NCBI GenBank assembly: GCA_023145125.1
Contig: JAGLEK010000595.1
Span: 1-5,732, forward strand
DNA from: Bacteroidales bacterium
Lineage (GTDB): Bacteria > Bacteroidota > Bacteroidia > Bacteroidales > B18-G4
Direction of reading: 5' to 3'
DNA: 5,732 nt
Part shown: in pieces, positions 1-5,732 of the stretch
Numbering within the stretch: the stretch's first letter is position 1
How the letters are laid out: every line of letters starts with the position of its first letter
Translations under genes and position numbers: made by a program
Notes under the pieces: generated by a model
Told to the model about the DNA's origin: nothing
What the model saw: the letters and a program-made list of their open reading frames with translations, nothing else
Databases searched by the model: none

Positions 1-392
1 GCATACTGATTTATCCCGTATGACCGTGTTGAGGCTGTATCTATCTCCTGTATCAGTATAAAATCAAGACTATCGAAAGCCTGGATGCATTCGAGGATAC
101 CCTTTTTGTAAAACTCATAATCTTCCCTGGCCGGCCGGACCATTTTGCCTCCGTCATAGAAGAAATCAGATTTACTGCCTAAGCCCGCATAGCCAATGTT
201 CCAGCTAAGGATGGAGAATGTATTATGTCCGGAAATATATGGTGTTTTCTCCGGCCCTGTTATGTCCAGATTCTGCGTCTCAGGTTTATAATTACCTGCA
301 GAATTAATGATCAGAATGCCAGAGACGTACAGTAAAACAACGAAAACTGCTACCGACAGCAGTTTCAGGGTATTATGAAGAGACTTTTGCAT
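1..392 (-). CDS. Endonuclease/exonuclease/phosphatase (EEP) family protein, membrane-anchored, 3'-truncated by window edge
   Basis: Reading the minus strand from the ATG at 392-390 gives 130 open codons to the window edge, so only the N-terminal part is present. Residues about 8-30 form one hydrophobic segment (LLSVAVFVVLLYVSGILII), a likely signal anchor that would place the enzyme domain outside the cytoplasm. The EEP fold starts near residue 59 with FSILSWNIGYAGLG, whose Asn65 corresponds to the conserved active-site Asn. It continues with DFILIQEID (110-118), where Glu116 matches the Mg-binding Glu of the family motif LQEvd. EEP members cleave phosphodiester or phosphomonoester bonds in nucleic acids, phosphoinositides or sphingolipids; the substrate cannot be told from this part. 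The catalytic Asp/His motifs would lie beyond the edge. It is transcribed away from the GH3 gene. Family assignment is fairly sure; function is open. Confidence 0.8.
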   Translation of the reverse strand, partial: MQKSLHNTLKLLSVAVFVVLLYVSGILIINSAGNYKPETQNLDITGPEKTPYISGHNTFSILSWNIGYAGLGSKSDFFYDGGKMVRPAREDYEFYKKGILECIQAFDSLDFILIQEIDTASTRSYGINQY

Positions 393-464
393 GGAGTGCT
401 TTTGATTTTATAAAAATAGCCAATTATTTCTTATTTTTATCGCGTTTAACAAAGCTGTCCCTAT
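393..464. promoter_or_regulatory. Divergent intergenic region with promoters for the EEP and GH3 genes (inferred)
   Basis: This 72-bp spacer between two divergent start codons must supply the 5' ends of both genes unless transcripts begin elsewhere. It is strongly A/T rich. The octamer TATTTTTA occurs on the plus strand at 432-439, 25 bases before the GH3 ATG, and on the minus strand at 418-411, 18 bases before the EEP ATG. Each differs from the Bacteroidota -7 consensus TAnnTTTG only in the last base. No TTTG-type -33 box sits at the usual 19-21 base spacing for either, so the exact promoters remain uncertain. No clear Shine-Dalgarno sequence precedes the GH3 start, which is usual in this phylum. 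Confidence 0.35.
410..440. repeat. Perfect 9-bp inverted repeat in the divergent spacer
   Basis: ATAAAAATA (410-418) is the exact reverse complement of TATTTTTAT (432-440), with 13 bases between the arms. The arm centres are 22 bp apart, about two helical turns. It lies in the middle of the EEP/GH3 divergent spacer and overlaps the possible -7 boxes of both directions. It could be an operator for a dimeric regulator or simply paired promoter boxes. The arms are A/T only, so chance is a real alternative. Confidence 0.4.
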
Positions 465-2006
465 ATGGCCATTCTTGGTACGATCATAAAGAGCGTTTAT
501 GAATTACGAAATATTCCTATTGAGTTAAAGAAGAGGAAGGATTGTAATAAGGCGCAGATAAAGGTATTACGAAAACTGCTCACCAAAGCTCAGAACACTG
601 CTTTTGGAGAGCATTACAACTTTCCGGGAATTCTGAGCAAAGAAAATACGGTAAAGGCCTTCCAGGAATCAGTTCCTACATTTGATTATAACTCTATGTT
701 CCGAAAATGGTGGTACAGGGCCATAAACGGAGAAGGCTTTGTTAGCTGGCCCGGCCGTGTTAAGTATTTTGCACTGACCTCGGGAACGTCGGAATCATCG
801 AGTAAGCAAATTCCGGTGACAGGTGATATGATCAGGGCTATACGTCGTACAAGCATTCGTCAGCTGGTTTCAACAGCCAGGTATAAATTCCCTATAGAGT
901 TTTATGAAAAGGGTATTTTGATGATCGGCGGAAGCACCCACCTGAATTTTAACGGGACCTATTATGAAGGCGATCTGTCGGGTATTTCAGCCGGAAATAT
1001 TCCGTTTTGGTTTCAGCATTTTTATAAACCCGGGAAAAGGATCTCAAGAGAACGGCAATGGGAAACAAAGCTTGATGAAATCGTGAAATCTGCACCGAAC
1101 TGGGATATAGGAATCATAGTGGGTGTTCCGGCCTGGATACAGATTATCCTGGAAAGGATCATCGAGCACTATAAGCTGAATAATATCCACGATATATGGC
1201 CTGATCTGGCTGTATATGTTCACAGTGGGGTTTCATTTGACCCATATGTGAAAAGCTTTGAAAAACTTTTCGGAAAACGGGTAATATATAATGAATCCTA
1301 TCTTGCCTCTGAGGGTTATATTGCTTTTCAAAGCAGTCTCGACAGGCGTGTTATGCAGCTGGTTGTTGATAATGGACTATTCTATGAATTTGTGCCATTT
1401 AATGACGAAAATTTTGATTCAGAGGGAAATATGGTTGAGAACCCCAAGGCGATAACCCTCGACAAGGTAAGCGAGGGAGTGGAATATGCTTTGTTGTTAT
1501 CGAATTGTGCCGGAGCATGGCGATATTTGCTTGGCGACACAATCAAATTTATGTCAAAAGAAGACTGTGAGATCGTAATAACAGGCCGCACGAAGCATTT
1601 TTTAAGCCTTTGCGGGGAACACCTGTCGCAGGAAAATATGAATAAGGCTGTAAAAATGCTACAGGAAGAATTCAATATTGAAATACGAGAGTTCACCGTA
1701 GCCGGGTTCAGGTATGAAAACATGTTCGCCCATAAATGGTATTTGGGAACCGAGGATAATATTGACCCGGGACTTGCGGCACAAAAAATTGATGAGTACC
1801 TGAAGGTCCTTAATGATGATTACCGGGTGGAGCGCATTGCCGCCGTTACAGATGTTTTTCTTGAAATATTACCACCAAAGGCTTTTTCAAACTGGATGAA
1901 GGTACATGGAAAAGAAGGTGGAGCAAATAAATTTCCCCGTGTTTTGAAGGGTGAAAAATATGAGCAGTGGGAGGCATATCTGAAAGATTATAAAAACAAT
2001 TTATAA
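465..2006 (+). CDS. GH3 family acyl-acid adenylating enzyme (GH3 auxin-responsive promoter family protein)
   Basis: This 513-residue protein has the length and motif order of the GH3 family, part of the ANL adenylate-forming superfamily. In plants these enzymes activate carboxylic acids such as jasmonate, indole-acetate or benzoates with ATP and join them to amino acids. Visible motifs are the phosphate-binding loop LTSGTSESSSKQIP (104-117), the acyl/adenine region NESYLASEGYIAFQ (276-289), AWRYLLGDTIKF (351-362) containing the ATP-ribose Asp, the hinge region GRTKHFLSLCGEHLS (374-388), and a C-terminal KFPRVLKG (489-496) comparable to the plant PR motif near the end. No signal peptide or membrane helix is seen, so it should be cytoplasmic. 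ATG465 is the only sensible start: an in-frame TAA lies 15 bases upstream and the next Met is residue 78. It leads the four-gene plus-strand cluster. The substrate is unknown; an auxin role should not be assumed from the family name. Confidence 0.9.
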   Translation: MAILGTIIKSVYELRNIPIELKKRKDCNKAQIKVLRKLLTKAQNTAFGEHYNFPGILSKENTVKAFQESVPTFDYNSMFRKWWYRAINGEGFVSWPGRVKYFALTSGTSESSSKQIPVTGDMIRAIRRTSIRQLVSTARYKFPIEFYEKGILMIGGSTHLNFNGTYYEGDLSGISAGNIPFWFQHFYKPGKRISRERQWETKLDEIVKSAPNWDIGIIVGVPAWIQIILERIIEHYKLNNIHDIWPDLAVYVHSGVSFDPYVKSFEKLFGKRVIYNESYLASEGYIAFQSSLDRRVMQLVVDNGLFYEFVPFNDENFDSEGNMVENPKAITLDKVSEGVEYALLLSNCAGAWRYLLGDTIKFMSKEDCEIVITGRTKHFLSLCGEHLSQENMNKAVKMLQEEFNIEIREFTVAGFRYENMFAHKWYLGTEDNIDPGLAAQKIDEYLKVLNDDYRVERIAAVTDVFLEILPPKAFSNWMKVHGKEGGANKFPRVLKGEKYEQWEAYLKDYKNNL

Positions 2007-2645
2007 ATGATTACCCCAATCTGGGAAGGTCTTGTACTTGGATTAACCCTGGCTTTTTTATTTGGTTTCGGACCCGCGTTGTTTGCCTTGATACAAACGA
2101 GCATCCACAGGGGGTTATGGTCAGGATTCCAAATGGCATTCGGGATTTTTCTCAGTGATGCCACCCTTGTGACCCTTTGTTTACTGGGAGCGCTTCAGAT
2201 TATTAATGAAACACCTGAAAATCAACTTGTTTTCGGGCTTATAACCGGTGTCATTCTTATTATATTCGGAATAGTGACCTTCACAAGGGAGGTTAAGATT
2301 GCCGATGATACCAATAATGAAGAGATCAGAAAACCAAATCCTATTACTTTCATACTTAAAGGTTTTTTCCTGAATTTCACCAATCCCTTTGTATGGCTTT
2401 TCTGGATACTGTGGGTAACTACGATCACCTCTAATTATCAGGGGGAAACTGATTCGGTTATCTTGCTGTTTTCCATAACTCTGCTGGTTATCCTGGCTAC
2501 TGATATGCTGAAATGCTTCGGGGCTTATAAGATAAAACGTTATGTGACCCCAAGATTTATTCAATGGATAAACTGGGTTGCGGGCTCCGGACTGATGGTA
2601 TTCGGAATATTTTTACTGATCAGGGCATTTATAGAATTCTTTTAA
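2007..2645 (+). CDS. LysE/RhtB family amino-acid exporter-like membrane protein
   Basis: The 212-residue product is a polytopic inner-membrane protein of the LysE/RhtB superfamily, whose members export lysine, homoserine, threonine, cysteine or related compounds using the proton gradient. The family N-terminal signature is present: GFGPALFALIQTSIHRG (20-36), then G40 and G46 ahead of D51, as in the usual GP..........G....G....G...D pattern. The second signature, an Asn-Pro pair ahead of a helix, is seen in FLNFTNPFVWLFW (121-133). Six hydrophobic segments lie near 6-28, 39-64, 74-93, 113-142, 149-172 and 187-209, with a charged cytoplasmic-type loop at 94-111. The ATG follows the GH3 stop codon with no intervening base, so both are almost surely on one transcript and may be translationally coupled. 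The substrate cannot be read from the sequence. The length is normal and nothing looks broken. Confidence 0.85.
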   Translation: MITPIWEGLVLGLTLAFLFGFGPALFALIQTSIHRGLWSGFQMAFGIFLSDATLVTLCLLGALQIINETPENQLVFGLITGVILIIFGIVTFTREVKIADDTNNEEIRKPNPITFILKGFFLNFTNPFVWLFWILWVTTITSNYQGETDSVILLFSITLLVILATDMLKCFGAYKIKRYVTPRFIQWINWVAGSGLMVFGIFLLIRAFIEFF

Positions 2646-2659
2646 CTAAATAATAAATT

Positions 2660-3202
2660 ATGAAAACAAATCTTCAAAAAAATTGGTGGGTGTTAACTGT
2701 AAATGGCTTACTGGCCATATTGTTTGGCGCCCTGGCTCTTTTCGCTACCGAAGCATTTATGCTTGGCATGTCTATGTATTTTGGGCTTTTGGTACTGATT
2801 GGAGGGATTTTACTGTTGGTAGGTGCATACGATAAGCAACGGAAGCAAAAAAGTTATTCGATGATGCTTACCGAGGGGATTATCTCCATAATAATTGGAG
2901 TTATAATAATGGTATTTCCCGGCTCCACCCTGAAGCTGTTTTTCATTTTTATTGGAATCTGGTCCCTGTTGCTGGGTTTGTTCAAGATATATGTGGCTAT
3001 CGCCTTGAGAAAAATGATGGAATTCAGATATATGTTTTTTCTTGGGGGTCTACTTTTATTTGCAATAGGACTGGTATTATTATTAGATCCGGCATATGTT
3101 GCCGGGTTCGTTCTTAAAGCCGTGGGTGTAATTTTCATCGTTATCGGAATCATGCTTGCTTATTTCTCATTTGTTGTTAAAAATGCAGAAAAGGAAGTAT
3201 AA
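2660..3202 (+). CDS. HdeD/DUF308 family six-helix membrane protein, first tandem copy
   Basis: The 180-residue product is built from three copies of a two-helix unit typical of DUF308: about 15-56 (NGLLAILFGALALF onward), 72-114 (EGIISIIIGVIIMVFPG onward) and 129-171 (GGLLLFAIGLVLLLDP onward). Each has a Gly-rich first helix, a Pro/Asp or acidic turn and a second helix ending in a Gly, giving six membrane segments. E. coli HdeD, the named relative, is an inner-membrane protein of the acid-resistance island; most other members have no known function. The start is supported by the NWW motif at residues 8-10, which aligns without a gap with the next gene. The 14-base gap after the exporter (2646-2659) is A/T only apart from one C, suggesting the same transcript. 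Glu72 in the third helix is shared with the downstream copy. Confidence 0.82.
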   Translation: MKTNLQKNWWVLTVNGLLAILFGALALFATEAFMLGMSMYFGLLVLIGGILLLVGAYDKQRKQKSYSMMLTEGIISIIIGVIIMVFPGSTLKLFFIFIGIWSLLLGLFKIYVAIALRKMMEFRYMFFLGGLLLFAIGLVLLLDPAYVAGFVLKAVGVIFIVIGIMLAYFSFVVKNAEKEV

Positions 3203-3242
3203 GAATCACTGAGTATTTACCTCTGAAACAATTATTGAAATT

Positions 3243-3782
3243 ATGGAAAAACAATCGTTAAAAAATTGGTGGACATATACTGTAAAGGGAATTTTTGCCA
3301 TTACATTTGGACTGATCGCCTTACTTGTTCCTGATGCCTCTATCGCCCGGCTGGTTCAGCTATTTGGCGGCTTTATCATTTTAAGCGGGGCTTTTCTTAT
3401 TGGTGGTTCGATATCAAATATTCGCCACCATAAAAAATGGGGCATGTGGTTTTTTGAAGGCATATTAGATCTTGTATTGGGAGTTATCATTATCGTGTAT
3501 CATTATACCATGGCTAGTGTTGAGCTGTTCGTCATCTTTGTGGCGATATGGGCGATAACAGTTGGATTTACACAATTGTTTGCGGCGATGAGTGCAAATA
3601 AAGGGGTACGCACCAGGTGGCTTCTCCTGATCAATGCCATTATTGTGATAGGTGCCGGTTTTGTCCTGTTTTACAATCCCTTTGAAACACAGGAACAAAC
3701 GCTGAACATGATAGGTATTTTTTCCCTGGTTTTCGGGGCGATAATCACAATATACTCATTTGGTCTGAAAGAGAGCCAATAA
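3243..3782 (+). CDS. HdeD/DUF308 family six-helix membrane protein, second tandem copy
   Basis: This 179-residue protein aligns end to end with the preceding gene product. The start (SLKNWWTYTVKGIFAITFG against NLQKNWWVLTVNGLLAILFG), Glu72-Gly73 and the three repeat positions (about 15-56, 72-115, 130-172) all match, so the pair arose by tandem duplication. Even the DNA shares AAAAAATTGGTGG near the start. The copies have diverged: the loop after the first unit is SISNIRHHKKWGMW here and DKQRKQKSYSMM in the first copy, and the last turn carries NPFETQEQ instead of DPAYVAG. Like its neighbour it should be an inner-membrane protein; HdeD of E. coli is linked to acid stress, but that role is not established here. 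It is the last gene of the plus-strand cluster, 40 bases after the first copy and 24 bases from the convergent recJ stop. Confidence 0.82.
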   Translation: MEKQSLKNWWTYTVKGIFAITFGLIALLVPDASIARLVQLFGGFIILSGAFLIGGSISNIRHHKKWGMWFFEGILDLVLGVIIIVYHYTMASVELFVIFVAIWAITVGFTQLFAAMSANKGVRTRWLLLINAIIVIGAGFVLFYNPFETQEQTLNMIGIFSLVFGAIITIYSFGLKESQ

Positions 3783-3783
3783 A

Positions 3784-3803
3784 GATGTAGGCCCGGTTAC
3801 ATC
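3784..3803. terminator. Possible bidirectional terminator hairpin between convergent genes
   Basis: GATGTA (3784-3789) pairs perfectly with TACATC (3798-3803) around an 8-base G/C-rich loop (GGCCCGGT). The element fits entirely within the 24-base gap between the HdeD-like stop (3782) and the recJ stop (3807). Location favours a shared terminator, but the stem is only 6 bp and no clean U-run follows on either strand, so an intrinsic terminator is not proven. Confidence 0.35.
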
Positions 3804-3806
3804 AGG

Positions 3807-5561
3807 CTAATCATCAAACCTAATGTCTTTGATGTTCAGCTGGATCGATGTAACACCGTTCCATTCATTTTCTTCTATTTGGTAGCAGGCGCTGAATTGC
3901 TTGCCTTCCTTGATATTTTCATAATGGTGTCCTTGCTGGAATGCAATTGCCGAGAATGGGAATCCGGAAATGTCAGGATGTACCACTTCAAGTTTAAGGT
4001 GATTTTTTCCTACGACCCTTGCCTTGCCGGTGTCAACCAATCCTTTGGTAGTAAAAAGGGGAGACAGGTTTCCAGGCCCGAAGGGTGCAAATTGACGCAG
4101 GATCCTGAAAAAGCGGGAATTGATATCACGGAGGATTATTTCAGTATCAATTTCTACTTCAGGCACTAGCTGTTCTTTAGTGATATGCTTATTTACATAA
4201 TCGCCGAAACAATTCCTGAAGTTTTCATAGTTTTCTTCCTTCAATGAGAGACCGGCGGCATATTTATGCCCCCCGAAATGTTCAAGATACCCGCTGCAGG
4301 CATCAACGGCGTCGTAGATGTCAAAATCCTTGACAGACCTGGCCGAACCGGTAATCATGCCATTAGAATAGGTAAGTACGATTGTTGGGCGGTAATAGGA
4401 TTCTGTAAGACGGGAGGCAACGATGCCGATCACTCCTTTATGCCAATCGGGATTATAGACAACGGTATAATTGGCATCACGCAACTCATCGCTTTCTCTG
4501 ATGATACGCAAAGCATCTGTTGTGGCGATCAGGTCAAGGCTTTTACGCTCATCATTCAGGGAGTTTATCTTACGGGCGATCTCCAGGGCTTTTTTATAAT
4601 CCTCCTCTACTAAAAGACGGACAGAGTTTTTAGCGCTTTCAATACGTCCGGCCGCATTAATGCGTGGCCCCACCATAAACACAAGGTCGCTGATTGTAAG
4701 CTCCTTATTAAAAACATAATCCTTGTCTGCCTGGTTCGTTCGCCTTACGTTTCCTACAAGCAGAATAGCCTCAATGCCGGTGCGGGGCCGCTTATTGACA
4801 AGATCAAGTCCGAAATAGGCCAACACCCTGTTTTCTCCCGTGATAGGAACAATATCTGCTGCAATACTGACTACAACAAGATCAAGAAGCGGAATTAAAT
4901 CTTCTGCAGGGACATTGTGCTTAAGGGCATATGCCTGAGCAAGTTTGAATCCGACACCACAACCCGATAATTCTTTAAAAGGGTAAGGGCAGTCGCTTCT
5001 TTTTGGATCCAGAACGGCATGAGCCGGAGGGATCTCATCGCCGGGCCGGTGATGATCACATATAATGAAATCAAGATTATGCTCTTTGGCGTATATGGTT
5101 TTTTCGATGGCCTTGATACCGCAATCGAGAATAATCATAAGGGTAAAACCGTTTTCAGTGGCGAAATCAATACCCTGGTATGAAATGCCGTATCCCTCTG
5201 TATCCCTGTCGGGGATATAAAAATCAATACTTTTATAAAAACGCTTAATGAATGTATATACCAATGCCACGGCAGTAGTTCCGTCAACATCGTAATCTCC
5301 ATAAACAAGGATCTTCTCTTTATTTTGCACTGCCTGGAATACACGGTCAACAGCCTTATCCATATCTTTCATTAGAAAGGGATCATGAAGATCTTCAAAT
5401 TGAGGACGAAAATATGACCGTGCCTGATCGAAAGTATGTATTCCACGCTGAACCAGGAGACCTGAAAGGTTAAGGTCAATACTGAGCTCCCCTGCTAATT
5501 GCTGAACGATCTGTTCGTCCCCCTGATCCTTATAAACCCAGCGTTTTTCCATTGGTTTCAT
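3807..5561 (-). CDS. recJ: Single-stranded-DNA-specific 5'-3' exonuclease RecJ
   Basis: The 584-residue protein is a full-length RecJ (E. coli RecJ is 577), a DHH-superfamily nuclease that degrades single-stranded DNA 5' to 3' in recombination, base-excision and mismatch repair. Metal-binding motifs of the DHH domain are intact: VYGDYDVDGTTA (86-97, Asp89/91/93), ILDCGI (144-149, Asp146), ICDHHRPGD (167-175) and SIAADIVP (232-239, Asp236). The linker carries GPRINAAGRIESA (298-310). The DHHA1 domain shows HKGVIGIVASRL (374-385), GSARS (405-409) and FGGHKYAAGLSL (429-440). The OB-fold follows, with FAPFGPGN (491-498). ATG5561 is the longest start; the ATG at 5552, giving MEKRWVYKDQG, is equally possible. 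Neither has a strong Shine-Dalgarno sequence. It faces the plus-strand cluster tail to tail and shares no operon with it. Confidence 0.96.
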   Translation of the reverse strand: MKPMEKRWVYKDQGDEQIVQQLAGELSIDLNLSGLLVQRGIHTFDQARSYFRPQFEDLHDPFLMKDMDKAVDRVFQAVQNKEKILVYGDYDVDGTTAVALVYTFIKRFYKSIDFYIPDRDTEGYGISYQGIDFATENGFTLMIILDCGIKAIEKTIYAKEHNLDFIICDHHRPGDEIPPAHAVLDPKRSDCPYPFKELSGCGVGFKLAQAYALKHNVPAEDLIPLLDLVVVSIAADIVPITGENRVLAYFGLDLVNKRPRTGIEAILLVGNVRRTNQADKDYVFNKELTISDLVFMVGPRINAAGRIESAKNSVRLLVEEDYKKALEIARKINSLNDERKSLDLIATTDALRIIRESDELRDANYTVVYNPDWHKGVIGIVASRLTESYYRPTIVLTYSNGMITGSARSVKDFDIYDAVDACSGYLEHFGGHKYAAGLSLKEENYENFRNCFGDYVNKHITKEQLVPEVEIDTEIILRDINSRFFRILRQFAPFGPGNLSPLFTTKGLVDTGKARVVGKNHLKLEVVHPDISGFPFSAIAFQQGHHYENIKEGKQFSACYQIEENEWNGVTSIQLNIKDIRFDD

Positions 5562-5732
5562 TTATTTGGTAAATATACAGAATTAATTTCCCGGCAAGTT
5601 TCATTTATTTCCAGTGCTTCTTGCATTGTTTCAGCCGGCTCTGCCAACAGACGCCCCGACGGATATAAATTATGTTTTGGTCTCTATATATTTATACCCA
5701 AAATGTGATAATGTCCCCAAATTTTCTCTACG
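5562..5732. other. recJ upstream region, possibly with the 3' tail of another minus-strand gene
   Basis: This 171-base end of the window has no gene I can identify. On the minus strand one frame is open from the right edge (5732) to a TAA at 5672-5670, giving 20 codons that include ENLGTLSHFGYKYIETK; this could be the C-terminus of a gene beyond the window, but so short a tail cannot be assigned. A second frame holds a 22-codon ATG-started reading frame at 5626-5558 whose TGA overlaps the recJ ATG as ATGA. No tRNA-like fold or strong hairpin was seen. A recJ promoter is expected here but not clearly visible. Confidence 0.3.

Noticed and set aside
105..1600. Plant-derived GH3 gene (horizontal transfer from plants) as an explanation for the GH3 annotation
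   Set aside because: The gene has the same base character and start style as its neighbours, and GH3 homologues are known in Bacteroidota; nothing in the sequence marks transfer.
1382..1723. Minus-strand open frame of 113 codons inside the GH3 gene
   Set aside because: It overlaps conserved GH3 motif regions on the other strand and its translation shows no domain or protein-like pattern.
2181..3153. Minus-strand open frames opposite the exporter and first HdeD-like gene
   Set aside because: They are antisense to hydrophobic helix-coding stretches, which commonly leave long open antisense frames, and have no recognisable motif.
3879..4613. Plus-strand open frames (96 and 115 codons) opposite recJ
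   Set aside because: They lie wholly inside the well-supported recJ coding sequence on the other strand, have no family resemblance and read like low-complexity shadows.
5570..5577. Minus-strand TATATTTA as a -7 box for recJ
   Set aside because: It resembles TAnnTTTG but sits only 8 bases before the start codon, which would give an almost leaderless transcript, and no TTTG box lies at the expected upstream distance.
5499..5708. Plus-strand open frame of 69 codons across the recJ start
   Set aside because: It overlaps the recJ N-terminus antisense, lacks a start signal and resembles no known family.
1..5732. CRISPR array, insertion sequence, tRNA/rRNA or defence system
   Set aside because: No direct repeats with regular spacing, transposase motifs, terminal inverted repeats or RNA-gene consensus sequences were seen; RecJ alone is a housekeeping repair nuclease.

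Overview
The window looks like ordinary chromosomal DNA from a member of the Bacteroidota, probably a Bacteroidales-like lineage. The protein families, the A/T-rich start regions without clear Shine-Dalgarno sequences and the tight gene packing all point that way. The assignment rests on protein character and translation-start style; no rRNA or other direct taxonomic marker is present.

Layout: positions 1-392 (minus strand) hold the N-terminal part of a membrane-anchored endonuclease/exonuclease/phosphatase (EEP) family protein that runs off the left edge. A 72-bp A/T-rich divergent spacer (393-464) with a perfect 9-bp inverted repeat separates it from a four-gene plus-strand cluster: a GH3-family acyl-acid adenylating enzyme (465-2006), a LysE/RhtB-type exporter whose ATG directly abuts the GH3 stop codon (2007-2645), and two tandem HdeD/DUF308 six-helix membrane proteins (2660-3202 and 3243-3782). 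A 24-bp gap with a small hairpin separates the last of these from the convergent recJ gene (minus strand, 3807-5561). The last 171 bases hold the recJ upstream region and possibly the 3' tail of another minus-strand gene.

How the genes may work together: recJ is a DNA repair and recombination housekeeping gene, unrelated to the plus-strand cluster. The cluster is the most interesting part. GH3 enzymes in plants activate carboxylic acids as acyl-adenylates and join them to amino acids, while LysE/RhtB proteins export amino acids and derivatives. Their zero-spacing arrangement allows the hypothesis of a synthesis-and-export pair, followed by two paralogous membrane proteins of a family linked to acid or envelope stress. 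That link is inference from gene order only. I saw no mobile element, CRISPR array, tRNA or rRNA.
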